A stretch of DNA of 64,000 bases from Caulochytrium protostelioides (GCA_003615045.1 ML014172.1:1-64000), one strand, 5' to 3'. Shown: positions 48,401 to 57,352, counted from the first letter of the stretch. Program-made: numbers and translations. Notes: a model not told the origin generated them from the letters alone.

Positions 48401-51400
48401 CCCCCGCGGCGCCGCCCCATCTCTCGGTCGCCGCGGCGCGCATGCTCAAGCTGATGAACCCCGACGCGACCGCGGACGCCGATGGTCATCCTCCGGCCGA
48501 GGCGACCGATCGGTCTCGCGAGCTGCTGATGGGCCCTACAGATGCGCAGCTATGGGACGCCTCGGCCTCGACCTCGGCCCAAGACGCCGCCTCACCCGGA
48601 GCCGTCGCGCGAGCGTTTGAGGATGATGCGGCATCCCTGTTCGATGCGGCCAACGCGGCGCACCACGGCACAGCGCTTCAGCTGCTAGACGTGACGCAGA
48701 GCCCTGCGCAGCCGTCGCCGCAGAGCGTTCAGCGGGTGCAGCATGTGAATGGCATGAGTTTGATTCCCCACCCTGACGATGATCCTGCCACGCTGTGCCT
48801 GGCCGACGGAACCTTGGCCGACAGTCCTATGATCGAGGGTCCTATGACCGATCGTCCTATGGCCCACCCTACTGGGTCCGATGGCCCAGACGCAGCGGAC
48901 GACGGAATCGTTGCCGAGGCATCGGAGAGGCAGAAAGCACCGAATGTCGACCTTCAGGGTCAAACGGCCGATCCCAAGGAAGAGGAAGCGCTCCAGCCGC
49001 TGGCCCCGAGCCTCCAGGCGCTAGCAAAGGTGAAGACGCTCAAGAAGGCGCTTCAACCGAAGCTCATGATGGCCGAGCCAGGCATCGCGGGGGCTGGCAA
49101 ATTGCGCGCCACGGCGTCGCCGTCCAAACCTAAACCGGAGGTGAAACCCCTCTTTATTGGTCCGACAATTCTGGTGGCGCAGACGCCGCGCGCGGCCACG
49201 GACCGGAGCCAGTCCGCGACCCGCACGGCCATCATGGCCCAGTCGGGTATCCATCTGGCTGCGACGCCACCGCTGGCGACCATTTCGCCGAGACTCTCCT
49301 CCCGGCCGTCGGCCACAACGGCGGAGCGCACCACAGCGGACAGTGTCACCGCGACCGTCGCCACGGCCTCCGCCGCCAAGGCGGCCACGATCATCAAAAA
49401 ACCGGCGGCCGCCCACGGGGCCACGGCCGCCGCTGCGAGCGCTGTGGCGGACGGCGCCAAAGCGCCCGTCCCATCGTTCACGGCCGCCGATATGCCCAAC
49501 CGCTCCTCGTCCGTGCCGCCGTTGTCCAAACCGTCGAGCGAAGCTTGCGAAAAGTTTGAGAATGATCCTTCGCAGCAACTCTCCAGCTCCGAGCGCTCGG
49601 AGCGCATCACCCAAAAAATGCATGGGCTCATGAATGCGATCAAACGACTTGCGCCGACGTCGGACAAGCACGCGTCCATCGCCGTCCTGCCCAAGTCGTC
49701 GACGGCCGCTGCCACGAACGAGAGCGCTAGGCCGACTCCCACAGCATCAAAGTCGGCTGCCGTCGACGTGCCCGCGCTTCCGGCGCCCGTGCCGCCGCCA
49801 ACGTCGGCGCCCATGATGGGTCTTTCAGCGCCCACGGCGGCGGCGACGGCGGCGGCGGCGGCGGCTACGCCGGCGGTGCCGACGCTCACGCCCCGCCCAC
49901 ACGTCCTCGTCGTGCCCGGGTCGCGGTCCTCCCCGGCGACTGTGGCGCGGGAGAGTCCCCGCATCGTGCCGACGCTCACGATCGACACGGCAGCCGCACC
50001 AGTCGCGATCCCGCCACGGAGCGCGTCGCGCGCGACACCCGGCGACGCGCGGATGAGTGTGTCACCGGCGTTGACGCCGAGGCGCGAGGTCGTGGCCATG
50101 ACGCCGCGCACGATGGCGGCCATGGCCTCGCCGCGCAGCTCTAGCATTGATCCCAGCGCGCTTCCGCGCCCGTCCGCCGCCGCTGCCGCCACGGTCACCG
50201 CGACGCCGTCGAGTAGCGCAGTCCCCGCGAGTCCGGCTACCAACCGATCGATGCTGCAGCGCATCTTCCGTCCGAGCTCGGCGCTGCCGGCGCTGCCGCT
50301 CCCGGTGCCGTCGGAATGGTCTTCAAAGCCGTTCGCCGGCGGCGTCGTACCAACGCCCGCGGGGGCTACGGCGGCGGTGGCCAAAGCAGAGCCGAGGCTG
50401 CGGATGCCAGTGATGGCCGCACTGCCGCTGCCGCCGACGAGCGCCGGCGCGCCGCCTAAACCGCAGCCGCCCTCGCCGCCCTCGCCGCCGGCGCCGGTGC
50501 CGCAGCAGCCACGGATCACATCGGTTCCGCCGTCGCCGCAGCCGCCCGTGTCGCAGCCCTCGGGGCTGTCCCAGCTCGAGACACAAAAGACGTATCGGCG
50601 CAAGTCGTCGATCCCGAAACCGCAGAGCGTTGCGTCCGAGTTCTCACAAGAGCTGCTGCAGTCCCCGCATTCTCTGTTCCCTCAGCCGTCCATGGCGGGG
50701 AAGCAACAGCAACAGCAGCAACAGCGCCTGTCGTCGCTCGCGAAAGCCCTGGGCGCTGTGGCAGCTCCGGCCGATCCTGGGGCCGCTCAGGGGTCCGCGT
50801 CAGGACTGGCGCAACCGCATCTGCAGAAGCTGCAACAGCAACAGTACAACCGCTTGTCCTCACTGCCTCAAGGGTCACTGACGGTGGAGCCCGGGCGCAT
50901 GCATATGATCTCGGCGCCGCCCTCGGCCTCCCAGCCGGCGCTGACGTCCCGTCCGTCCCACGCGCTGCCTTTAACCGCGCACCATTGCATGTCCTCCTTG
51001 GCCCATCTCCCGGCGACAGGCGCGCAGGACGCTTTGCAGCACATGCATCACCAGCAGCAGCAGCAGCCCACGCCAAATCAGCGATCAATGCAGCAGCAGC
51101 AACAGCAGCAACAGGTGCAGCAGATGCGACACCACCGCGCGTCCTCACTGCCCGCGGCAGCCGGCGCGGACGGCGCCGCGGGTCATGCGTCGCTACCGGT
51201 GTCACCCACGCTGCGGCAGAACCTGCTGAAAGCCCAGCAGCTCGTCCACCACCGCATGTCCTCGCTGCCGCAGCCGCGGCCGCCGCCAGGCGAACCGTCC
51301 GCTCCCGCGCCTACGCCGCCGCCTGTCGCGCCGACCCCCGCGCAGGTCGGGCACATGAAGCGCTTGCAGCAGGTGGAGCAAATGCGGCACCACCGCACGT

Positions 51401-51981
51401 CGTCGCTGCCTCCCGCGACGCCCGCGGCTGATTCGCGGGAGGCCGCGGCGCGGCGGCAAGCCGAGCGCGACCATGCGCTCGCGGTCGCCCGGGCCCAGGC
51501 GCAGCAGGGGCACGCGGGCGGCGCGCGGCCGTTGTCGGTGATGCCGGCGAGCACGGGGATGCACCGCGCAAGCATGGCGCCCGCGGCAGCCGATCCGCGG
51601 CACTCCATGATGCCGCTGCATCACCCGCCGCCGGTGCCGCCGGCGCACCACCGCGCGTCCATGATGCCACCACCACCGCCGCCGCCGTCTATGGGGCCCA
51701 GGATGCATCCGCCGCACGGGATGCAAGGGTCCCACCGATCGATGGCGCCGCCGCCGCATCCGAGCCAGAGCTACGGTCAGGGAATGCACGGCGGGATGCG
51801 GCCGGCCAGCGGCTACCACCACCCGGCCCAGCACGCCGCCCAGGGGCAGCCGGCGGCCAGTATGGCCGGCGGCTGGACGTACGCTCACCCAGGGATGGCG
51901 ATGGCGCCCCCGGCCGCCTCGGCGTCCTTTGTCATGACCACACGTCCGCCCTCGCAGCCGCCGCAACGGCCCCACGCCTGA
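45424..51981 (+). CDS. Giant low-complexity protein with R-x-S-S-L-P motif array
   Basis: A 2185-residue single-exon protein of unknown function. Residues 1-1150 are acidic and disordered (many Asp, Glu, Ala, Pro, Ser), with local repeats such as ASDDGPVYDDDPVFDGESAY. Residues 1240-1700 are Ala/Thr/Pro/Ser-rich with a short helical stretch SERSERITQKMHGLMNAIKR near 1390. From about 1720 the chain is Gln/His/Pro/Met-rich and carries a repeated motif: RRKSSIPKP, QRLSSLAK, NRLSSLPQG, HHCMSSLAHLP, HHRASSLPA, HHRMSSLPQP, HHRTSSLPPA, then HRASMAPA, HHRASMMPP and SHRSMAPPP. R-x-x-S-x-P with Ser at +3 and Pro at +5 fits basophilic kinase and 14-3-3 recognition. PolyQ runs lie between motifs. There is no membrane segment or catalytic domain. 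Probably a phospho-regulated scaffold (inference). Confidence 0.85.
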   Translation: MHPELPTVVTGLTAPSALGSPTGSPRCASAHVDAPASAPFSAASVSRHPLQDGQPVFPSEAYPHDLMSDHDRDHAARDVHHAADGSPASNASMPLPSSVSSLSSMASDVSVDALGSPDSDVSPSMAPARHLSALLASRDDGDQHGDGAALDGHDEPAAAVSHVTPTPSGVKPAYPSAAYHSNAEDDDDDDGNAPADDADHGELSMPSAADPLDDLLDAVDMGVDPTAVMPVPMPADDLHDSETNAGFSADADADADAEPTEAPEGMRASRDSTESFHLVDSRDAAAPLSQEPGLADVLAAPPRPQADGHADALGGLSHATSEETAGAPSHEPSDDMAAFYDAPPHSADRELVTMPCPSDREYDDVSDACDNVADACDDPPKAAQSEPLEFHAEAVSPSLHDHYEATADDHDDVHKTESPVTPGDVFNLDAYGLDATDDDAVHDTADASYIFPEVEADADAGRRYEACANGLSPEQNQDDHAYNNEPLYGRDDEAVEAMPALDADPESIEGMGFYADEVESNPSADVPVPADEDEPASSPELAYDDRSAYDDEPASDDGPVYDDDPVFDGESAYPAERMMPMAHEGENPADQPENVDASDVVEQAASLPSAVSGEPSLSSNELAADDEDALQRALATETVVSADLVETMDLTEGDAGHHANRVIQTPADTHAEPHVAETDLDTENDAFTQHVERDTYTETAAMDMDAEQIAMDVSAQPSETINASEARSPEGAVPGEADSSAESPMGMRDAPSAAEVSAEEAASPREAEGLSPLMSTSSSSETDLPETIEDTPLPSHPEDGCDAARAHEMVSDASIAHQVSIPLESASMEAASEEAVLMDDESKPLNKTPIEALALEPALPVEETVNEPVVELVVEPTSPSDVGASDHCPVETLALAGPTAEAEAPASPAPRDGHVMDVMPPGTPASPATNEGAMLPLVTVTAAMPPVSALSAVSAISAPLTGPRADTDDVEPHDTTRAAVDATDGWEASGPATPAAPPHLSVAAARMLKLMNPDATADADGHPPAEATDRSRELLMGPTDAQLWDASASTSAQDAASPGAVARAFEDDAASLFDAANAAHHGTALQLLDVTQSPAQPSPQSVQRVQHVNGMSLIPHPDDDPATLCLADGTLADSPMIEGPMTDRPMAHPTGSDGPDAADDGIVAEASERQKAPNVDLQGQTADPKEEEALQPLAPSLQALAKVKTLKKALQPKLMMAEPGIAGAGKLRATASPSKPKPEVKPLFIGPTILVAQTPRAATDRSQSATRTAIMAQSGIHLAATPPLATISPRLSSRPSATTAERTTADSVTATVATASAAKAATIIKKPAAAHGATAAAASAVADGAKAPVPSFTAADMPNRSSSVPPLSKPSSEACEKFENDPSQQLSSSERSERITQKMHGLMNAIKRLAPTSDKHASIAVLPKSSTAAATNESARPTPTASKSAAVDVPALPAPVPPPTSAPMMGLSAPTAAATAAAAAATPAVPTLTPRPHVLVVPGSRSSPATVARESPRIVPTLTIDTAAAPVAIPPRSASRATPGDARMSVSPALTPRREVVAMTPRTMAAMASPRSSSIDPSALPRPSAAAAATVTATPSSSAVPASPATNRSMLQRIFRPSSALPALPLPVPSEWSSKPFAGGVVPTPAGATAAVAKAEPRLRMPVMAALPLPPTSAGAPPKPQPPSPPSPPAPVPQQPRITSVPPSPQPPVSQPSGLSQLETQKTYRRKSSIPKPQSVASEFSQELLQSPHSLFPQPSMAGKQQQQQQQRLSSLAKALGAVAAPADPGAAQGSASGLAQPHLQKLQQQQYNRLSSLPQGSLTVEPGRMHMISAPPSASQPALTSRPSHALPLTAHHCMSSLAHLPATGAQDALQHMHHQQQQQPTPNQRSMQQQQQQQQVQQMRHHRASSLPAAAGADGAAGHASLPVSPTLRQNLLKAQQLVHHRMSSLPQPRPPPGEPSAPAPTPPPVAPTPAQVGHMKRLQQVEQMRHHRTSSLPPATPAADSREAAARRQAERDHALAVARAQAQQGHAGGARPLSVMPASTGMHRASMAPAAADPRHSMMPLHHPPPVPPAHHRASMMPPPPPPPSMGPRMHPPHGMQGSHRSMAPPPHPSQSYGQGMHGGMRPASGYHHPAQHAAQGQPAASMAGGWTYAHPGMAMAPPAASASFVMTTRPPSQPPQRPHA

Positions 51982-52094
51982 AGCACCGAACGTCAAACTC
52001 ACCTCATGCGCTCGCATGTGGATGGCCGCCGCATGAACCTCATAAAACAGGATCGTTTATCTTATGTTTTTTTTTTGCTCTTCATCCATTCTAC
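51982..52094. terminator. Short spacer between convergent genes with T run
   Basis: Only 113 bases separate the stops of the giant gene and the Drn1/CWF19L1 gene. It contains a 10-base T run at 52067-52076 preceded by TTTATCTTATG. It probably holds 3'-end signals for both. Confidence 0.5.
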
Positions 52095-54584
52095 TCACCC
52101 TGACGACGATGGAGTCAGAGCGTGCTTCAGCGCCTTGCCCATGGCGGTTTCTTCATCGACTGTGCCGATGCAGCGGCGCCAGTTGACGCGGTCGGTGTGG
52201 CCGAGGGCTTTGGCGAGGACAACGCGAGGCAGTTCGTTCCAGAACGCGGCCGTCGAGGGCGGCATACTCGTCGTCGCGAGCGGGCCTTGGTGCTGTGTCG
52301 CGGCGCGGCCCCCGCTGAGCCGCATCGCAGGCGCCGTCAGGTCCGGATGCGTCACCACGAGCGTCGTGTCGCCCAGCCAGACGCGCAGGAAGGGCACTTC
52401 CGGCTCGGCGGGCACGTGGCGATCGCCGTTGCATGCAGCCGTCTCGCGGCACGCGAGCGGCACGGGATCATGATAGATGCCATTGGCGTCGGCCGCAGCG
52501 GCCTGCGCGGCGTCGGCGTCCGCGTCCGCGCGGGCCTGCGCCGCCGCGTCGGCGTGGCGCACCGCGACGACCCGGAGCTTGCGCCGCGCGACCTCGAGCC
52601 GGAACGCGGCCTCGACGTCGACGGACCGCGGGACCGGCACGCACGCCACGTGCCAGTGGCGCACGCTGTCGGGCAAGGTCAGCGTCGCGCCCGCACCGAC
52701 CTCGAACATGACACACTGTGCCGCGGGCTCGGCGGCCGCATACCACCGCGCGAGCCGCGCCTGGAACCGCATCACGTCCTTCCACACCGTCCACAGCGGC
52801 TCCCAGGCCGCCGGGTCCCCGAGGGCCGGCAGCAGCCGCGACGCCGACGGCAGGTGGTGGATTGGGATCAACAGGCAGTGTTTGCCCGCGGGATCGAGCG
52901 GCCCCTTGGCGACGCTCGCAAAGACGGCCGCGCCGACGGCCGCGACGAGGTGCTTCTCGAACGAGGGCTGGCTCAGGCAGAACCAGCACGCGTCCTTGGG
53001 CCGCGCCGGCAGCCGCGGGTACGTGCGCCCGCGCTCGGGGCAGTCCCGGACAAAGTGCGTCTCGCTGCCGCAGACCGTGCACAGGTACCCGAGAGCCGGG
53101 GTCCGTGGAGCCGCCGCATCGTTGGCGTCGCCGGACGCGGCCGCCGCCGCCGCACCGCCGCCGCCGCCGCCGCCACCGCCCGCTTCGGGGCAGCCGCGGG
53201 CCCAGTGGCCCGGCTGGCGGCAGCGGTGGCAGATCACGGTGAGCGCGTCGTCGCGCGACGACGCGCCCGCGGCATCCGACGCCAGCGATGCGGCGGGCGA
53301 CGACGGGCACTGGGCGCGCCAGTGGCCCGGGACGTGGCACTGGCGGCAGACGTAGCCCTCGGGCACGGGCCGCTGATCGGGCGGGACCGCCGCGCGCGCC
53401 GCGCGGACGGGGCAGTGCTGGATGTAGTGGCCCGGCTCGTGGCACGCGCGGCACACGTAGCCCTCAGGCGGCGCCGTGTGGCCGTCGGGGCCCTGGTGGC
53501 CGCGCAGCGGGCAGTCGGCCTCCCAGTGGCCCGGCACGCGGCACCGGTGGCAGAGGTAGTCGGCGGGCACGGGGCGACGCTTGGCGGCGCGCTGGGCCGC
53601 GCCGCTGTCCGCAAAGAAGAAGGACGTCGGCGCCGCGGCGGCGGCGGCCGCCCGCGCCTGCGCATCGGCGGTCGAGGCCCCGCCGCGCGGCGCATCCGGG
53701 TCGATGAACGGCGACGGCAGGACGCCGTCGGGCAGGTCGGTCGTGATTTCTTCGGCGGCGGGCGTCACGGTCATCGCGTACATCCACTTGGCCTTGCGGG
53801 CGTTGCCGTAGGCCGCGAGCGTGATGACGCGGGTGCAGCCGCTGCGGCCCCGGGTCAAGCGGTAGGGCAGAAACTCAGCGGCGGCGTCGGGCGCCGGGGA
53901 CGGCGCAAAGTGGTACTGCGGGGCGAGCAGCGCGTTCAGATGCGTCGGCAGGTCCTGGGCCGGCGAAGGGATCGGCCGCGGCCGGCGCGGCGCGGCCGGC
54001 GTGGAAGTCGATGATGGGGCCACGGACGGCGCGTGGAACGACAGGAGTAGGTCGACGCTGGGCGGCGGCTGCGCCATCAGGGCCTCGATCGCCGCGCGAT
54101 GCGGCGTCTCGGCGCCGCTGTGGAGGACGGCGCGGCCGTCCAGCATGACCGTCTGGAAGCCGCCGGGCAGCGCGGTCGCCGCGCAGGCGTCGATCGAGAG
54201 GCGCAGACCGGTTGGGAGCTGCTGCGCGGCGAGCGCGCGCGCCACGGCCGCGGGCCAGCCGTTCGGCGGCGCGAGCGCATACGTCGGCAGCGGAATCGGA
54301 ATGCGGCCTTCAATCAAGTCGACGACCTCCGACGCGGTCGCCGCGGCGGGGGCGGGGGCGCCGTCGCCGGCCGCCGGGTCCGCCGCGGCTGCGGTCGTCG
54401 GCGCATCGGTCCCATGGGAATCGGCCGGTAGGGGCGCTTCGTCGGCAAAGAGTTGGCCCACGACGAGGAGGGCCGCGAACTGGTGCTTGGCATGCAGCTG
54501 GCCGACCTTCTTGAAGAAGGCGCGGAGCGCGCCGTTCACGCTGCCCACCACCAGACTATCAGGCATCCATGTCGCCCGATCCAT
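52095..54584 (-). CDS. CWF19L1: Drn1/CWF19L1-type lariat-debranching cofactor with five zinc knuckles
   Basis: An 829-residue protein. The N-terminus MPDSLVVGSVNGALRAFFKK and KHQFAALLVVGQLFAD match the degenerate metallophosphoesterase domain of Drn1/CWF19L1, and residues 230-300 hold its end (FLPYRLTRGRSGCTRVITLA). Five CCHC zinc knuckles follow between residues 335 and 515: CHRCRVPGHWEADC, CRACHEPGHYIQHC, CRQCHVPGHWRAQC, CHRCRQPGHWARGC and CTVCGSETHFVRDC. Next is the CwfJ C-terminal domain 1, HIT-like: DACWFCLSQPSFEKHLV, HCLLIPIHHLPSASRLL, then CwfJ domain 2 with VRHWHVACVPVPRSVDVE. Drn1 works with the lariat debranching enzyme Dbr1 and late spliceosomes. The knuckle array suggests stronger RNA binding than in yeast Drn1. 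Either Met1 or Met7 could be the start; Met7 places the beta-strand as in relatives. Domain 2 appears interrupted by an Ala/Asp-rich insert (DADAAQAAAADAN). Confidence 0.93.
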   Translation of the reverse strand: MDRATWMPDSLVVGSVNGALRAFFKKVGQLHAKHQFAALLVVGQLFADEAPLPADSHGTDAPTTAAAADPAAGDGAPAPAAATASEVVDLIEGRIPIPLPTYALAPPNGWPAAVARALAAQQLPTGLRLSIDACAATALPGGFQTVMLDGRAVLHSGAETPHRAAIEALMAQPPPSVDLLLSFHAPSVAPSSTSTPAAPRRPRPIPSPAQDLPTHLNALLAPQYHFAPSPAPDAAAEFLPYRLTRGRSGCTRVITLAAYGNARKAKWMYAMTVTPAAEEITTDLPDGVLPSPFIDPDAPRGGASTADAQARAAAAAAAPTSFFFADSGAAQRAAKRRPVPADYLCHRCRVPGHWEADCPLRGHQGPDGHTAPPEGYVCRACHEPGHYIQHCPVRAARAAVPPDQRPVPEGYVCRQCHVPGHWRAQCPSSPAASLASDAAGASSRDDALTVICHRCRQPGHWARGCPEAGGGGGGGGGAAAAAASGDANDAAAPRTPALGYLCTVCGSETHFVRDCPERGRTYPRLPARPKDACWFCLSQPSFEKHLVAAVGAAVFASVAKGPLDPAGKHCLLIPIHHLPSASRLLPALGDPAAWEPLWTVWKDVMRFQARLARWYAAAEPAAQCVMFEVGAGATLTLPDSVRHWHVACVPVPRSVDVEAAFRLEVARRKLRVVAVRHADAAAQARADADADAAQAAAADANGIYHDPVPLACRETAACNGDRHVPAEPEVPFLRVWLGDTTLVVTHPDLTAPAMRLSGGRAATQHQGPLATTSMPPSTAAFWNELPRVVLAKALGHTDRVNWRRCIGTVDEETAMGKALKHALTPSSSG

Positions 54585-55434
54585 CCATAAACGACGGGCA
54601 GCAGCGCAAGAGCAGAGTCGGTGAGTTGGGTTGACGGATCACGCGTGCCGATCACGACCCCCCGAGCACGTTATCTCCGACGCGGTGGATCCGTCCTGCG
54701 GAGCGATGTGAGGGTATCACGACGCTCAAGGGATGACTTACAGCTTTCCTGGGGGCATTGCGGCGTGTTCTCACGGCGCTAAGACCGCGGCAGTGTGGCA
54801 GAGCAGCCGTGTGATGGCAGCGGCCGCCGAGAAGGACGGGCCTAGGGTGCCCAAACTCCGAGGGCAGACCCGGCAGCGATCGGCAGTGGGCGGCGTCGGC
54901 AAGGCGGCGAGTCAAGGGGACATGGGCAGGGCGGTCTACCCCGCCTTCAAGATGGATCGGTTCGCCAAGCTCGCCAAGCTCGATTCCCACGTACCAGACG
55001 AGAGTCCGCAGATGGAGTCGGACGGTGTAACAAGCTTTTGAGATGGGGGTACGGTGGTGATATCGACTAAAACCCTGTCGAAGGCGTGGCCCCAGAAGGG
55101 GACGGCGATGGCTGAGCTAGCGCGCCACAAGCATGCGGCGGCGGCTGGACCCTGGCCCGGGCGCCCCTCCGCCCTCGGTGCCTGATTCATCGCGATTCAT
55201 CAAGTGACCCCGCCACAGCCGGGGGGTCCTGCCGATCACGCACGACTCCACACCGCATAGCACCTGCAGGGTCGCGGACAAAATGCATCCTGGAGCACAT
55301 GCACCGCACGCAGCGCGACATCAACGTCTCTTAAGCATGCTCCTTTCAGTGTTATCGACAGGACCCGTCTCGATGGAGACGACGCCGCCGATGACGCCCA
55401 CCTGCGCCAGCATGCGGTCCGCCTCGTGATGCCA
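54585..55434. other. Intergenic region, no supported gene
   Basis: 850 bases between two minus-strand genes. Frames of up to 112 codons exist but show no domain. No promoter motif I can defend. Confidence 0.5.
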
Positions 55435-56880
55435 TCATGACGCGGCGCGGAAGCGCCACGCAATGAGCGTGCCGTCCGAAGCGCCGGTGAGACATCCGCC
55501 GCCGGGGAGGCGGGCGAGACTCACCACTGGCGCGGGCCCGCCCTGCGCCCATGCGCGCGGCCAGTCCGTGACCAATCCATACCGCCCTGCGGCGGCGCTC
55601 CCGGCCGCGCGGAACCGCCAAACGGCGCTGGGGTCGCCAGCCGTCCAGGCCACGAGGTGGCCGCGCTCGCAGGGCGCCACGACCCACGGCGCCGCCGCCG
55701 ACGCTGCCGCGGGCGCCGCGTCCAGAAAAAGCGGCGAGGCGAGCCGGTACGTGGAGTGCGCGTGGCCCGCGTACTGTGCCTCGCTGGCGCCCGTCGCCAC
55801 GTTCAGCTGCACGACCACGGCCTGCCGCGGCGCGACGGCGGCGGCGGCAGCGGCAGGATGGGCCGGCGCTGGCGCTGATGGCGACGCGATCGTGCTGGCA
55901 AGGATGCTGGGTGTCCGGGGCTCGGCCGCGGCCCCGGGGGACGGGCACGCGTCGCCGTAGCCGTAGCCGACGCCGGTGACGGGCGCGCCAACCGCGTCCG
56001 CATGGAGGCATCCCATGCGCAGATCGTAGGTCCGCACGATGCCGTCGAGCGCGCCGGCCACGATGATGCCCGCGGCGCCGGCGGCCGTCGTCGGCACCGC
56101 GAGGCTCGTGACGGCGTCGGGGGCGGACGGCAGCCGCTGCACGGGCGCCTCGCCGGCGCTCCGCGGGTCCCACAGCAGGACGGCGCCGTCGGCGCCGCCG
56201 CTCACGATCAGGGGGCCCACGGACGGCGGGCCGGCCATCGCGACGGCGTTCGCGCCGCCCGCCGTCGTCATCGCCGTCGTCATGACGGTCGTCGTCGTCG
56301 TCGTCGTCGCCGTGGCCATCGTCGGCGCGCCGCCGGGGCCCACCCGCGCGTGGCCGTCGCCGAGGCCATGGCCGTGCGGCCAGCGGCGCGCCGGCGCGTC
56401 GGGCCGCCGCACGTCCCAGAGCTGGAGGTAGCGTCCGCGGTCGATCGCGGCGAAACACGCGTCGTCGGCCGCGAGGGCCAGCGCGTGCGGCGTCGAGGAG
56501 GAGGACGCCGTCGCCGCCGCCGCCGCCGGGGAAGCGGCCGCCAGCGCGGCGCCGGATCCTGAAAACGTCTGGACGGCGACCGCCGTCGCGAGGTTCACGA
56601 GGGTGACGCCGCCGGATCCGCCGCTCGCGCGAGGGACGACTGACGCCGCGAAGCGGCCGCCGGCGACGAGGGCATACGTGCCGAGCGCATTGACGGCGAC
56701 GGCCTGGATCGGTGGCGCCGTCGCCGCCGTTGCTGACGACAGCGACGGCGGCAACGGCGCCGCGGCAATCACCTGCGGCACCAGCGGCGGCGGGGGCATC
56801 GCCGCAACACGCGCTAGGGTCCCGCGGCGGACCAGTCGACGCGGCAGACGATAGACGGCGTCGATAGCACGCGCAAACAA
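55435..56880 (-). CDS. WD40 protein, WDR83/MORG1-like, with low-complexity inserts
   Basis: A 481-residue beta-propeller. The start YRLPRRLVRRGTLARV matches the LP-RLV--L-GH opening of WDR83/MORG1. The most telling block is GALDGIVRTYDLRMGCLHAD then AVGAPVTGVGYG, which matches the WDR83 repeat (DGRVR-YD-R-G-L--D--G-PI--V), followed by EAQYAGHAHSTYRLASPLFL (WDR83: GH--STYKLD--L). Other blades are ALAADDACFAAIDRGRYLQL, LWDVRRPDAPARRW, GGADGAVLLWDPRSAGEAPV and TGASDGTLIAWRFRA. WDR83 organises MAPK modules and is found in spliceosomal complexes. Several canonical GH and WD residues are replaced and Ala/Thr/Val-rich inserts (e.g. ATTTTTTTVMTTAMTTAGG) break blades, so it is divergent and longer than human WDR83 (315). 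Minus-strand order with the AA9 gene upstream suggests no shared regulation. Confidence 0.75.
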   Translation of the reverse strand: MFARAIDAVYRLPRRLVRRGTLARVAAMPPPPLVPQVIAAAPLPPSLSSATAATAPPIQAVAVNALGTYALVAGGRFAASVVPRASGGSGGVTLVNLATAVAVQTFSGSGAALAAASPAAAAATASSSSTPHALALAADDACFAAIDRGRYLQLWDVRRPDAPARRWPHGHGLGDGHARVGPGGAPTMATATTTTTTTVMTTAMTTAGGANAVAMAGPPSVGPLIVSGGADGAVLLWDPRSAGEAPVQRLPSAPDAVTSLAVPTTAAGAAGIIVAGALDGIVRTYDLRMGCLHADAVGAPVTGVGYGYGDACPSPGAAAEPRTPSILASTIASPSAPAPAHPAAAAAAVAPRQAVVVQLNVATGASEAQYAGHAHSTYRLASPLFLDAAPAAASAAAPWVVAPCERGHLVAWTAGDPSAVWRFRAAGSAAAGRYGLVTDWPRAWAQGGPAPVVSLARLPGGGCLTGASDGTLIAWRFRAAS

Positions 56881-57352
56881 GGAGGATTCACGTTAGCGGG
56901 CCCCAGATCAACCACGACCACCACCACGACCACCACGATGAGGGGTGGTGCATCGTTTATGGGCGATACGCTTATTCGGCGACCCGTGGCTCGACCGTTG
57001 GAGCCGCGCAAACGTGCGAGACGCCGGTGTGACGCTTGAGCACGCCTCGCTTTCTCGCTATCTCCGCCTCGCCCACCGGCGGCACCCGCCGCGCCCATCA
57101 GCCCGCGCCACGACCCTCCTTGAAGCCCCGAGTAGGGGTCGCTCGCGCCGGTCAGAAGGCCCGAAGTCAAAACGCGACGCCGATCCTTCGCACGTCGGGG
57201 GGGAAAAGAGCACCGCGACGGCTTCATCGGGGTCATCCGGCAGGACCCCTTCCCATCGATCGGCAAACACACCAAGAGAAAGAGAAAAGATACACAATAC
57301 ACAAAATACACAGTACACAATAAAGAGTCGAGGCACACCGGCAGGAGAGAGT
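56881..57352. other. Intergenic region between AA9 and WDR83-like genes
   Basis: 470 bases. The part after the AA9 stop (57270-57320 on the plus strand) is A-rich (AAGAGAAAGAGAAAAGATAC) and on the minus strand is a pyrimidine-rich 3' region. A GTGGTGGTCGTGGTTG-type tract lies at 56917-56938 on the complementary strand. Confidence 0.5.

Noticed and set aside
49053-50603. Minus-strand frame of 516 codons inside the giant gene
   Set aside because: Gly/Ala/Val/Arg-rich mirror of the plus-strand Ala/Pro/Thr sequence; the plus frame continues open for 2185 codons with a structured motif array.
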